A DNA stretch of 64,000 nt from assembly GCF_032854445.1 (NCBI RefSeq), contig NC_088295.1:22803385-22867384 (forward strand), in the 5' to 3' direction. The DNA comes from Liolophura sinensis. Lineage: Eukaryota; Mollusca; Polyplacophora; Chitonida; Chitonidae. This document shows positions 50,240-62,566 of the stretch, in pieces. Under the pieces are notes generated by a model. It ran no database searches, was not told the DNA's origin, and worked only from the letters and a program-made list of their open reading frames with translations. Made by a program: the position numbers and the translations under genes. Positions within the stretch are counted from its first letter, which is position 1. Every line of letters begins with the position of its first letter.

Positions 50240-53200
50240 CCACCGTGTTACCATGTTCTGTATTATATACAAAGCGAGCTACCATGTTGTTTAAATATGT
50301 TATGTATTATATACCAAGTGAGCTATCATGTTGTTTAAATGTGATATGTATTATATACCAAGTGAGCTATCATGTTGTTTAAATGTGCTATGTATTATAT
50401 ACCAAGTGAACGATCATGTTGTTTAAATGTGCTATGTATTATATACCAAGTGAGCTATCATGTTGTTTAAATGTGCTATGTATTATATACCAAGTGAGCG
50501 ATCATGTTGTTTTAAATGTGCTATGTATTATATACCAAGCGAGCGATCATGTTGTTTAAATGTGCTATGTATTATATACCAAGCGAGCTACCATGTTGTT
50601 TAAATGTGCTATGTATTATATACCAAGTGAGCGATCATGTTGTTTAAATGTGTTGTGTATTATACACCAAGCGACTATCATGTTGTTTAAATTGGATCTT
50701 TATTATATACCCAACGAGAGTTATTTTTATTTTTTACAGCCAGTCCAGTTTGACAAAGATGTTGTACTTGTACGATAATCGTGTTTTACAGCCAGTCCAG
50801 TTTGACAAAGATGTTGTACATGTACGATAATCGTGTTTTACAGCCAGTCCAGTTTGACAAAGGTGTTGTACATGTACGATAATCGTGTTTTACAGCCAGT
50901 CCAGTTTGACAAAGGTGTTGTACATGTACGATAATCGTGTTTTACAGCCAGTCCAGTTTGACAAAGGTGTTGTACATGTACGATAATCGTGTTTTACAGC
51001 CAGTCCAGTTTGACAAAGGTGTTGTACATGTACGATAATCGTGTTTTACAGCCAGTCCAGTTTGACAAAGATGTTGTACATGTACGATAATCGTGTTTTA
51101 CAGCCAGTCCAGTTTGACAAAGATGTTGTACATGTACGATAATCGTGTTTTACAGCCAGTCCAGTTTGACAAAGATGTTGTACATGTACGATAATCGTGT
51201 TTTACAGCCAGTCCAGTTTGACAAAGATGTTGTACATGTACGATAATCGTGTTTTACAGCCAGTCCAGTTTGACAAAGATGTTGTACATGTACGATAATC
51301 GTGTTTTACAGCCAGGCCAGTTTGACAAAGATGTTGTACATGTACGATAATCGCACATATAGGACAATGATAAGGTAAAAGTGACGTACAGAATATCGTA
51401 CGAGAAATGTACGATAAAAAATGTCCAACGCCGCTTTGTGAAACTCCTGGGCCCAGACCTATTGTTTCTCACCAAAAATTGTCTTCATTTCCTACTGTTA
51501 TCTGTGAAATCGGCGATGAAGACTAACAATGTGGCCACTTTCATCAAGGGCACTAAATTTGCCGTACCTGTGACTGATCAAAGGGCTACTAGTTGGAAAG
51601 CATGAGTCACATCAGAGTGGCGCTTCCCTGGCCACATCGCGTGTCAGGGGCCGCCAGTGCGTGCGGTGGCGGACAGAAAGCCTTCCATACGAGACAGGCT
51701 TGCTCGCCGGAGGTGGTATAGGTCTGCTGTAGTCACCGGGAAGGCGGTCTCACACCGAATGAACCGGGTTTAGAGTCATAGGCACCCCCAATCTCTCGCA
51801 CGTTTGACTGCAGCCCACAGAGGGCTCGGAATCTGCTCGACTTCGTCACTCCGCTAACGACTCCGAGTTGTCACCTGTCAGCAGTATGCAGCTCAACTTA
51901 ACACTGATGAATCTCAGAAATAATTCCAACTCGCCCACGTTCACACGAGAGCTGTTTGAACCAGTCGTCCGCGTCACATGGCCGGAACTTCGCTTCATCC
52001 AGAAAACCGGGCAGAAATCGGAGTCTGTCCCATAAATTAAGCTAACACACGATTTTCTTAAAGCACTTACGTGCTCAGCAAGCCATTTTGTTATTTAGTC
52101 AATTATTAGCACATGTATTACATTTTGCATATTGATATCTGTATGAGTTTTAACATGGCGTAAAAAACAGAAGTGAAAATTTTAATGTATCGAAAACTCA
52201 TCAAGTCATCAAGAAGTGTGAATGATATAACTTGTTTTAATGTAATTTTGTTATCTTGCTCTAGTCTAAACAGGAAAATGTCACTAATTTCTAAATTGCG
52301 TAATTTCGTGAATATGTACCCCCTATCTGTATAAGAGTTCATGTATGTTGATGATGTATTCAGATATTTGGTCGTACATATTAAAACAAACTTATTCATT
52401 CATCCAAAATGAGTAGGTGATGTACAATTCCCACAGAAGGAAGACATTCACGACAACATTTAATAGGGAAAATAGCGATTCCCATATACTTCGTATAAAC
52501 GTGTGGTTGAATGAGGAGCGAGGATCGAATGCGCTGACATCGGAGAGCACTCGATGAAAACGTGCTAATGTCTGATGATAACAGGGGTAGGAGGTGGACT
52601 GTAACCGCAAAAAATTTAACAGCATATGTAATAACCACTTAAATATGTGAAACACGAGACACAACTCATTCAAAAAGCGTGGGATGGTCCCGACAGCTTC
52701 GACATCTTAATGCGTGATGAGATAGGTGCCTGTAATAAGGCCGGCTATCAGTTCAGGGCCTGTTGTTACAAATCGGCTACTGTCACCTGGCAGGTGCCAT
52801 TGGGGTTTGGGGAGGGAGGGGGAAGCACGGAAGCATAGTGGTCTCCCGTGTGTCACACGAGCTTCCAGATACACACATTCCATTTAGCTGCATCACTGTG
52901 ATTGAAACAGACACAGGTGTTACAATGCAGGTGACAGACATCGATAATCAGGATCACTTTAGTGAGCATGGCTTTAGTGAGTTGCATATGTAATTTTCAT
53001 GATTATTTTGCTTAATTAAGGATGACTGAACAGTTGTGTCATGTTTTACCCATGTGGCCCATATTTACACATATAAGTGTCAACTTCGGGCTGTGAGTGT
53101 GTGCTGTGTGGAAAGATAACGGAGGCAGGTGTTACAGTCGAGTTTAAATAAGTGTCTGGGAAGGATAACGGAAAGAGATGTTATAGGTGATGTAAGTGAG

Positions 53201-55826
53201 TGTCTGGGAAAGATAACGCCGAGAGATGTTACAGTTAGATGTAAATGAGTGTCTGGGAAGGATAACGGAAAGAGGTGCTACAGGTGATGTAAGTGAGCGT
53301 CTGGAAAGGATAACGCAGAGAGATGTTACAGGTAGATGTAAGTAAGTGTCTGGGAAGGATAACGGAAAGGGTTGTTACTGGCGGTGTAAATGCGCGTTTG
53401 TGAAGGATAACGGGAAGATATGCTACAGGCGGGAGTGTGTCAGTGTCTGGGAAATATAACGGAAAGGATAGTACACGTAGGTGCAAGGCTATTTATCTGT
53501 TTATTTGATTAGTGTTTTATGCCGTATTCAGGAATTATACGACAGCGTTCAGCATCATGCTGGGAGGAAACGGAGAAGAGCCTAGAGAAAACGTACGTCC
53601 ATCCGCAGGTTGCTTGCAGACATACGAACATGGCGAAAGCCAGCACTTGAACTCACAGCGATCGCATTAGTGAGAGGCTTGTGGGTCATTTTGCCGCCCT
53701 GGCATGCTGACGGCTAGGCCATGGAGTGTCTGGCAAGGATGGGATGGGTAACGAGCAAGGGATGTTACAGGCGGATGTAACTGAGTGTCTGGGACGGATA
53801 ACGGGGAGGGATTTTAGAGGCGGGTGTGTGAGCGTCTGGAACAGATAACGGGGAGGGACTTTAGGGGCGGGTGTGTGTAAGTGTCTAGGACGGATAACGG
53901 ATAAGGATTTTACGAGCGGGTGTATGAGAGTGTCTGGAACGGATAACGGGAGGGATTTTACAGGCGGGTGTGTGTAAGTGTCTAGGACGGATAACGGGTA
54001 AGGATTTTACAGGCGGGTGTGTGTGAGAGTCTGTGACGGATATAGGGGAGGGACTTTAGAGGCGGGTGTGTGAGTGTCTAGGACGGATAACGGGTAAGGA
54101 TTTTACAGGCGGGTGCGTGTGAGAGTCTGACGGATGTAGGGGAGGGACTTTAGAGGCGGGTGTGTGTGAGTGATGATAATAGAGGATTAAGTCCATGCGC
54201 TGATGATATATGTGACGATACTTCTTCGTCTTACAGCTCTGTTCCATGTATTTTGTCGCGCACAGACACTAAGTAGGTGGTCTCAAGCCGGGGTACTGGC
54301 CAGGCCATAGTTAGCTCACTAGCTACCGATTGACTGGTTGTGAGGTGGAGTCACCTACGATCATTGTGCTTCTGAGGGTCGCCCTGAATTGCCCTGGGGT
54401 CGCAGGCTACTCACTTTACATACAGGACCCTTACACCGTTATATAAATGGATTATTCTTTGACCAGTTGACAAACAGCCTTGCGGTTTTGTCACAAGCTA
54501 CAGTCTTGGGGGCGAAAAGGAGTTCATGTCAAAGGTGATCCGGGTCTTCTAGCGTAACCTGGCCAGACCTTTTGATAAATATGCCTAGAGGTTCACGCTT
54601 TGACAATTTAAGGTTACCCCATTGTTTGGTTTGTGATAAAAGCAATCTAGACGGTGAATAAATGCAGCTAGCGAGCTGTGTAGCTGAAGGATCTGTAGGA
54701 GCGACCATGTGCTTGGATACGTTCTACACTTTACTACCATCTCACGTACATCACCCAGCAGTTGTTTCGAGAACTACCTCGCTATCTCTACAATGTTACC
54801 TCGAAACAATAAAATGATCCAGGTGCACGGTGGACTCTCTCGGTTTCTGCTGGGTTTTTTTTTTTTTCTTTCTTTTTTTTTTTTCTGTACGGATCAACTT
54901 TACTTAATTTTTTCCTAGAATCACCTTTCCTAAAGCTGCACGGCTTTTCCTCCCTCCTGAATCTAACGATAAGAGACTATTTGAGTACATATGTGTGACA
55001 AAGTTGCTAACAATCCCTGGGCGGCTAGGGTTGTGTTGACTGGGTGGGAGGCGCAGGGTGCATCAGGAAGAGCCGGCTAGGCCCGCTGGTGGCCCAGCAC
55101 TGACCTCAAGGGAAAGCAGGCTTAATCACCACGGATCCTCTAAGGTGTCTTCAGCAATTTCGGCAATAAAGACCCTCGGAAATGTACATATACATACTGC
55201 CTTTTCACATAATAGATTGCACCAGTCCTCGGTGATGATGATAAAAGGTGATGAATCATAAAATGTGATAGCCCATTGCTTCACGACAACGGCTATTACT
55301 TCTTCCTTTCTATACCGTTTCAAAATTTAGGCTCCCTCCCACAAAGCTGCATATGACGTATTACAGGACAAACCAACCATCCGGGTACATACACTGTCAG
55401 TTTTCTCCTTATAGAAAAGTATATTGAGTTTCACCGATGATGTGGATATGCCACTCCAGACATATATACATATATACATCAACAAGCTGCCTCCGATCGA
55501 CCCACTCAATATTCAAACAACGCCTGTTAGCGCGAGAATACTCACATGTTAAATAAATTAAAAAGTTTCTGTTTTAAGTTTTAGGTGAAAATACTTTACA
55601 AAGTAAAAATAAAACAAAACGTCGGTCATAAACAGTCAAATTTACCATTAATATATAGACACCCCTTTTTGAAAAAGGGGTATCCGTTTTGAAATTTTGA
55701 ATGTAAATATGGCTTTACCTGCTGCGGTTGAGCGTCCGTATTGGTCTTTGACTTGGCACAGGTAACAGTGGTTAGCGTCCACAGTAAGAGAAATGTCCAG
55801 CACATTATCCATACACAACTCTGCAT
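42009..55826 (-). CDS. Secreted serine protease with two thrombospondin type 1 repeats
   Basis: Four exons join in phase to 498 aa: 55826-55719, 45875-45314, 45065-44920, 42689-42009. Exon 1 encodes a signal peptide (WIMCWTFLLLWTLTTVTCA). Exon 2 has two TSP1 repeats, near residues 77-124 (WSAWSKCSKRC) and 151-196 (WSNWGPCTRSC), with very basic linkers. Exon 3 holds the tether cysteine (DICGIRP) and activation site YR|VVGG at residue 257. Exon 4 is the whole remaining catalytic domain: His299 in TAAHC, Asp348 in SNDIALL, Ser444 in GDSGGP, and Asp438 (DSCAGDS) predicting cleavage after Lys/Arg. TSP1 repeats usually bind glycosaminoglycans or matrix, so this enzyme may act bound to matrix or surfaces (inference). 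The intron after GSWPWQ is shared with the two left-hand proteases, but their later introns are absent. Exon 1 is assigned across a 9.8-kb intron on phase and signal peptide alone; without it the other three exons remain secure. Confidence 0.8.
48250..49135. repeat. 24-bp minisatellite
   Basis: About 35 imperfect units of AACACAAGTCTGATAACTGT plus TGGT. The unit length is a multiple of three, so long frames run through it on the minus strand (LPTVISLV type). Right-hand units are more diverged and include a 40-odd bp block with CTCTGC(T)(T)TTAAC repeated. Confidence 0.9.
50172..50238. repeat. (TA)n microsatellite
   Basis: About 33 uninterrupted TA units directly abutting the 44-bp array to the right. 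Confidence 0.97.
50240..50710. repeat. 44-bp tandem array
   Basis: About ten units of GTATTATATACCAAGTGAGC followed by TATCATGTTGTTTAAATGTG and CTAT. Units are over 90% alike by eye. It is bounded by the TA run on the left and the 52-bp array on the right. Confidence 0.93.
50733..51340. repeat. 52-bp tandem array derived from a MITE end
   Basis: Twelve highly uniform units of CCAGTCCAGTTTGACAAAGA, TGTTGTACATGTACGATAAT and CGTGTTTTACAG. Adjacent units differ mostly at one site (AAAGATG or AAAGGTG). The unit contains the palindrome TGTACATGTACG. The last unit continues directly into the element at 51316-51460. Confidence 0.95.
51316..51460. mobile_element. Second copy of the 27.5-kb inverted-repeat element
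   Basis: From GGCCAGTTTGACAAAGATG through GTGACGTACAGAATATCGTA and ATGTACGATAAAAAATGTCC to GCCGCTTTGTGAAACTCCTG, GGCC. The order matches the copy at 27478-27622 along its length. Its left end overlaps the last unit of the 52-bp array. Confidence 0.65.
53095..54170. repeat. 48-bp minisatellite split by a SINE
   Basis: About 17 units of GAGTGTCTGGGAAGGATAAC, GGAAAGAGATGTTACAGGTG and ATGTAAGT lie on both sides of a SINE at 53493-53722. Left units have ATGTTACAGGTGATG; right units have drifted to GGATTTTACAGGCGGGTGTG. The two sides have diverged separately since, or were already different when the SINE landed. Confidence 0.88.
53493..53722 (-). mobile_element. Near full-length SINE inside a minisatellite
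   Basis: Plus strand reads TTTATTTGATTAGTGTTTTA, TGCCGTATTCAGGAATTATA, CAGCATCATGCTGGGAGGAA, ACGTCCATCCGCAGGTTGCT, then CACTTGAACTCACAGCGATC and CTGACGGCTAGGCC (complement of tail, centre, B box and head). Repeat units resume immediately after it with GTGTCTGGCAAGG. Confidence 0.9.
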
Positions 55827-56123
55827 TATTCTGAATGACCACTGCTTATCAAGTGGCTTTATCCAGGAAACAGGAGACGTTCAGCAAACGACACAGACGA
55901 GAAGACTGTCAGTGGCATCCCTTTGTAACGACCTCGCCGGCATTTCCTTAGCTTAACCCCTCTCTCCACTCACTCCCGAGTTACTGAATGAACGACCAAC
56001 ATACTCAGCTTTTTTCTTCACGGCGAGTCTATTGTGGAAAATGGGTGTGAGCGGTAGAAAAACAGTTTTCCCGTTACGACAAGGGATTGAGCTGTATGGG
56101 GTACGGAATAATCCTCCAAGCAC

Positions 56124-56124
<1 letters not shown>

Positions 56125-56154
<30 letters not shown>
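56125..56154. repeat. (GA)n microsatellite
   Basis: About 15 uninterrupted GA units. Confidence 0.96.
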
Positions 56155-56156
<2 letters not shown>

Positions 56157-57929
56157 GAGCGATAGTAAAGTTCAAGTGGGTGACACTTTTGTGATGTGAG
56201 TAATGATAAGGCAGCCTTAAGCGTACAGCCAGCAGTTTGCTGCCCTCGCCGTCATAATAAACACGGGATGCTCACAAGTTGGTATTGAGCGTGTGTCGAG
56301 ACAGATAGTACAGCCCCCTCCGTCCGGGTGGGTGCGCCCGAGGCAGTCTCCCTCTCTCTGCCGTACGTGTCTTAGTACAGTGTAGTGTAGCTACACAGCA
56401 GTGACAACTGGCATGTCAGTGGCGCGCGTACGTATTGGATACTGTACCCTTCTCAGCATATTGAACCCAATGATCAGCGTTCTACTCAACAATTATTTCT
56501 TTAGGGCCCCAGGCCTTTCTAAACCTTACTTGTACACCTAGTACTGCACTAGATAGCCGCTTTTTCTCAGTGCCCATCTTTTGCTTTAGTTTTATTCACT
56601 GCCCGGGAACTCATATTCACTCTTCATTTCATCCTCCTGCCTAAAAATTTGCGTTGAATAAATAAACTAAAAGCACTTACTAGTTAGGTATCTTGAAGAA
56701 TACAAGAAGAATCTGGATAAGGTAGTTTCTAACTATGAAAGGTGACGTTTTGCGTTTGACGATAATCACGGCTGAGATTACCCTATTGATCAGTTGATCA
56801 TCTACTCTCGCTATTGTACACTGACACCCTGGCACTCCCACCCTATTCTCTCCATTACACACAACTGGTTTTGATACCGTTCTGAGGTTTAACTGAGCTA
56901 ACCTCCTGTCCTTACAGCACTTGAGCTACCACACCAGACCTCTGACTGTAGATCACAATTACCCCCAGGGTACACCTGTGGACTGACACATTCTACAGCT
57001 TGACATGACCACTTACGTTGAGTGTAAATCACGTTAATTGGGCTTTTTGTTGGTGCTCTATAGATTCTAATATTTCAATTACTTATTTACATTCTGATCA
57101 CTTTATAATACTTTTAATTTACCATACAGTGTGTACGAATCTAAGTTTTGGGTACACATGTCACGACCCTGCATGTATTCTACTGGTTCCTTTCCACATA
57201 TTCTTCTTGTCCTAAATATTCCAATTACTGTAGTATTTTGCTTTACATTTTGGCTAAGCTATATACTTACTGCCAGCTGCACTTTACACTGGGGTCATTT
57301 CTTCTATTTTGGCTTATTTTGGTGTTACTTTGCATATTATGGCTGATTTCTGTATTCTGAATGATATTTTCTACGGATGAATTTATATGGACTCTTTCTG
57401 GTCTCCATATAGTATATCGACAATGTTTAAAATATTACTTGATCTTCTTTGACTTATTTTCAAAAGTATTCTCCTCTCCCCAGATATGCACTATTGTACA
57501 TTGAATCCAGTGGCTAGAATGCCCTGCATTCGTTATATATGGCCATGACATCAAGTTATATTCCGAGACTAATGTTCGTAATGATGACAACTATTTACCA
57601 AATTATGGGTTACACGCCAACAAGTCACCTCTGACGCCAACAATTGTATTAGTCTTGTTTATAGTCGGATAGAACTTCTTCCTTGCCTTGTGCCTGGTGC
57701 GTCTGATACCATTTCTTGGCAGAGTCACTTGCCTAATTTCAGAGTCACTGAGCTATTAACAAAGTCACTTGTCTATTTACAGTCACTGAGCTAATATTAA
57801 CAGAGTCACATGTCTACTTACAGAGTCGCTCGAACAGAGTCAATCGACTATTTATATTCAATGGGATATTAACAAAGACAGAAGGTATATAAACATAAAT
57901 GGCCCCAAAGGGTCTCACGGTTACCCATT

Positions 57930-58428
57930 TTTGATTTGATTTAGTTATTTGGCTGGTAATTTACGCCACGACGGCGGCAAGCATTTTGCCGCGAGTGAAC
58001 CAGGCAGAATATACCGAGGACCATACACAGGTTGCTGCCTTAGACAAAGCAAGAATGAGCTGGGCTGGAAACTCACAACAATCACACTGATGAGGGTTTC
58101 TTCATTCATTTATTTATTTATTTGATTTGATTATTTATTTACTGTTTTATTCCGTACTCAAGAACGGGTCGGAGAGGAAGCCAGCTTGAGTTGAACTCAC
58201 AGCGACCACATTGGTGAGAGGCTCCTGGGTAATTGTGCCGTGCTGGCGTGTTAACTCCCTCGGCCACGAAGGCCCCGAGAGCTTCTTGAGCCATTGTACT
58301 GCGCTAGCACGCTATAACCACTTCCCGATTTCGATTTATCTATTTATTTGATTTTCACTTTCACGATGGAGGCCAGCATTATGGTAGGAAAGACCAGGCA
58401 GGCTGCTGGCAGACCTTCCCACGTGTTT
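57930..58428 (-). mobile_element. Three SINE copies in a row, same orientation
   Basis: Copy one (about 57930-58105) runs from TTTGATTTGATTTAG through CACGACGGCGGCAAGCATTT to AACTCACAACAATCACACTG. Copy two (58106-58275) starts with an ATTT run, has TTTTATTCCGTACTCAAGAA, then jumps by deletion to GGAGAGGAAGCCAGCTTGAG and ends GGCCACGAAGGCCCC. Copy three (58330-58428) is a tail and centre fragment with CGATGGAGGCCAGCATTATG and ACCTTCCCACGTGT. All read tail first on the plus strand. Confidence 0.85.
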
Positions 58429-61400
58429 ATAGTCAATTAGCTTATTACAGCCAGCAGACTTACTGTCACATGGCTTGAGAATATACTATCTGGTTATGCT
58501 AAGGTAACATTGAGATGGTGTTGTTAGTCCAAAGTGTTTACATACGCACATCGCTACATTAACATGTTTATCACAAACCCATTCTAATGGCGTCATACGT
58601 CATAAGTCTCGGTGGTATTACGTATGATGTCATCCCTTTACAGAAGGGATTCTAATCATGTGAGGGGATTCTTTGACATCATTTGCTTATACTGGAGTAG
58701 ATTGGATGACGCCATTGGTGTAAAGAAGATAATTTATTGACTCCCCATACTGACAAGACGTCATACTGACATGACTGCGTCAGTGGGAGTTTCTCCGTTG
58801 ATGTCAGCTTTCCACAAACAGCCTGGAGGGTGGGTATGATGTTCTCAGGTGTCGGAGACAGACTAACAACTGTACCTTCATCAGTGAGCACAACGCTCTT
58901 ACCACTGAAGCCCGTAGTGCTTACATCACTGCTAATTAACTTCTATTTAAATCTTAATTATCATATTTTCTTCTTGCCCTTGGATACTCTGGGTAAACTT
59001 CGCTTCGCAGCAAAGCTATGTTTAGACGATAGACAACGCGGAGTTTTTTGCATCTTTTTCCCTCACGAATTTCACTTCGCTGATATGAATTTACCCTCTT
59101 ATTTGTGAACAACTGCGTCATAAGAAGAACACAGCTAGCGATTGGTATATTGTAGAACAATACAATCACATACTTCAAGGTACAAAATTTACTAGTCTCC
59201 TGTTTGTAAGCAATATAATTCTAAAAAGCAGATGAATTTCACACATTATTATAAATAAATTTGTTTTCGAACTGAACATCAGAGTATGATTTTCATTAGT
59301 TTGTAAGAGGCGCCGTTATACACAGTGCCTGCTGCAACTCGGGTCTGTGGTACCACAAGTTAGTGCGGCCGATTTATGGCCCTCAGCTGTTGAGGTTGAA
59401 CATGTAGTGGGTGGCACGAGACTAAGCAATGTAACCCTTCTCTACAGGTTCCACGCCCCTGCATCTCACTATCTCTGCTCATGTCACTTTTGGTTTCTTT
59501 CAATAAGATCGCGAAAATTGTAGTCACTGAAACCGAATCTTTCATCCTTCCTAATGCGCATTGTAACAAGGAGTAGTTTTGAAATTGTTTATGTACTACG
59601 TGGCTAATTCCATTAGATCAGTTTAAGTACTCGTTGCACCCACTGACGCCCCATAGCGTCAAGGCCTTGGTCTTTCCTTTACAAAGCCCCTTTAAAGCAA
59701 TTATCTTGCCTTGTTAAGATAAAGTCTAGGGAGACGTGGAATTAAATTTGACAGCTAAGCTAAAGACTAATAGCCGTGTTAATCTCGGGTATAAAATGAT
59801 TAGTAAGGTGTTATTGAATAGATCTACCCCGAAGGGAAAAATCACAGATTAAAACCATTAACAGACGACACATTTTTATGTTCATGGGGGTATTCATGTG
59901 AAATAATCTACCGTGCAGCTTTTGTTTTAATGTGATGAAAGACCAGTTCTCCGACATATTCCCCCAACACGTTAAAACTGATAGTACAAAAGAAATAAAT
60001 GATTACAGGGCTATCCTTAAAATTAACCTTATCTCATCTTACTTGTTCTCTTCCGAAGGTAACCAACGTACAAGAAAACTGACTAAATATCTACTAGCTC
60101 TGTAGGGCTGTGGTTACGTATACTATCACAGCCCTGTCTTGTTCCATAAGTTTTCCTTGAAAACCTCTGTACTCTTGCTGGCTTCAGTATACTACTGCTG
60201 GCACCAAATGTATCTGTCCATAACCACAGTCGTCTCAGCTATCAATTCCAGGTAGGTTTTCCCATGTGTCATCACTGATAAAATCACACAAGCATGAAGC
60301 TATAGTGGAAATTGGATAAACTCCAACTCCAGTGATCATGTTTGAATGAGGTGGATATATATTCAGGGCTCAAATCTTCCGGCTTGAAACTGTTATGAAA
60401 TCGCTCGGATTGTTATTATTCTCTGCAAAAACTGTTTGTGAGAAATTCGCGACATTTCAGTATGTTTATGGTAGGTCCTAAAGTTGTGCCACGTAACTTT
60501 TGGCTGACTTGGCGTCCACGTAGGATTTTAATAAAAACTCTTTAAAATTACACTTGTCCTAGACGAATAAATCTACTGACATGAAAATAGTGTACATGTT
60601 TTCTTCAAGACCTTTTCCAAAATTGGTAGTTTTTCGATTTTTCATTTTTATGCAAAACTTGCACAAAAGTGGGTCGATTTTAATGACCGTTGAATTAACC
60701 AGAATAAAGCGCAGTCTAGTACAGTTTGGCGTCAGGATCACCAATCTGCAATTAGTCTTTCGCTGTGACGCGAAGCTTAGATGCAAATAGCAACAACAGT
60801 TTTCAGAACTGTTCGCAAGTCTCTGTCTACTTCACATGGGGATTCGTGAAAGATTGCATGAAACTTATTTAATTTACCTCGAGAACGGAATCAACCTTGC
60901 AACAGGGTATTGTCTCTGTCTTTTGTTTTTGGCTATATGAGCAGAGGATCACAGCCATGTTGTCTCCATGCTGGCAATCAGATCCATTGTGTGTGAGACG
61001 TCAAAGTTTGGGGCTCAAATCTAACATATTCCTTTTCTATTTTGCTGTACTCCGAACTTTTCTTTTATTAGTACGTACAAGTTCTAATCCACTCGTAGGT
61101 AATTTTCACATCAGTGGTGAATACCCGTATAAAATGGACCATGCTACAAAAGGCCAAAGTAAAATATGCAAGTAGAACTAAAACGATATTAACGGTGGGG
61201 AAGTGACATCATCAAAACCGGAAAGTTTCATATCTCCTTTAGAAATAATCCTAGATACGTGGGAGAAACAGAATTAGATTCCCCCAAGGCTCAGAAATGA
61301 CATCATCGAAACCGAAGCAAAGATATACAAATGACCCTAGAGGTATAAAGGGAACAGGATTCAATACGACAATGCATAGGTGAGTGATGTATTTTTGCCA

Positions 61401-62051
61401 CCATACTGCCATCAATAAAAAAACGTTTATATTTTTTCGAGAACAGTTAAATTGATTGAACTGATATTTAATATGTAGACACCCCACGCGCTGACAAACT
61501 AAATATGCAAAACTACGTTTATATCTTGAAAACTGTGGAAATTCACCGATTATCGAATCTGTCACGTGACCAAAAATGTTTGATTCTGAATATTATGAGT
61601 GTGCTAGATGACGGAGTTTGACATGCTGATCACAAATTGAGTGTTGGTCTTTCCTGTGCTTTACGGTTTGTCGCAAAGCGCGATCAACGTGCGAAAAATC
61701 CCACATTTGTAGGATACGTGACAGCAACTGTTTTAGTTTAAACTTGCTTCGTTCAAAAGGCCATGTGTCTTTTGTCTGTGTAAAATTTTAAACATAAAAC
61801 ATACAGAACTTCTAGTGTTTCAAAAATGTTTGAAGACTGATTTACTATGTTTGACATATTTGCAAGTACATATATTGTATACATATATTTACTGTGTAAA
61901 ATATTCCCATACAAGGTCAGGAAGAATGTCCACTTTCTAATTAAGTTGTGCATCTCCCAATGCATAAAGACATCAATCAATTAACCGGAGGTGAAGTTGC
62001 ATCGGATGGAAACATCAGCTTGAACCCTGGCATCGTTACTTTAACAGCTAT

Positions 62052-62133
62052 GTTTTATTTATTTATTTATTTATTTATTTATTGCTTAACACGATAGTCA
62101 TGAATTTTTCACTTATACGATGGCGGTTCATTT
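62052..62133 (-). mobile_element. SINE tail fragment
   Basis: An ATTT run is followed by GCTTAACACGATAGTCATGA, ATTTTTCACTTATACGATGG and CGGTTCATT, the complement of the shared SINE tail. The rest of the element is absent. Confidence 0.7.
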
Positions 62134-62323
62134 TTTGGGTTGAACAAACCCCATATCTTTAGCAAGTTACTGACGAAATTACACATTATTTTGGTTGACG
62201 ACAAGTGATTTTAAAGAAACATTGACTACGAAAAGTTCCAGGCGATTGTCATTCATCGCTTATTGTCATCAAGTCACCACCACCTAGAATAAAGGAATCT
62301 ACAATTTCGGCGTCTAGGATCGA

Positions 62324-62566
62324 TTGAATTTATTTCTTTATTTGCGCTGCAGTGAAAAATATACGACGATGGTGAGTGTTATGGTGAAAGAAAACCGGAC
62401 AGAGCTTGGCAGAAACCCCCGACAATCCACAGGCTGTTGACAAACCTTCCTACGTTCGTACGAGGAGGCAACACTGAGCTGGCTTTGAATTCACAGCGAA
62501 TACAGTGGTGTGAGCCTCTTATCATTGTTCTGCGCTTGCAAGCTATTCACTAGGCCACGGACCGAC
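62324..62566 (-). mobile_element. Near full-length SINE bordering the satellite
   Basis: On the plus strand the tail (TTTATTTCTTTATTTGCG) is followed by the centre (ACGACGATGGTGAGTGTTAT, AACCGGACAGAGCTTGGCAG, CGACAATCCACAGGCTGTTG), then GAATTCACAGCGAATACAGT (B-box side) and CTATTCACTAGGCCACGGAC (head). The satellite begins at the head end with no gap. Confidence 0.85.

Larger units (their letters stand above)
45876..55718. other. Long intron 1 of the TSP1-protease gene, repeat-filled
   Basis: Holds four tandem-repeat blocks and a SINE, all listed separately. A GC-rich stretch at about 51.6-52.0 kb and another near 49.4-49.6 kb differ from their AT-rich surroundings but show no gene. A tRNA-like B box (GTGTGTTCGAATTCAACAC) lies near 46.36 kb. 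If exon 1 belongs to another gene, this would be intergenic DNA. Confidence 0.5.
55827..62051. other. Gene-poor right arm
   Basis: No exon with splice support was found on either strand. It holds a GA microsatellite (56.13 kb), a cluster of three SINE copies (57.93-58.43 kb) and AT-rich unique sequence. A minus-strand frame near 58.68-58.93 kb has ordinary composition, but part resembles a tRNA-like head (CAGTGGTAAGAGCG), so it is not called a gene. The promoter of the TSP1-protease gene should lie just right of 55826. Confidence 0.55.
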
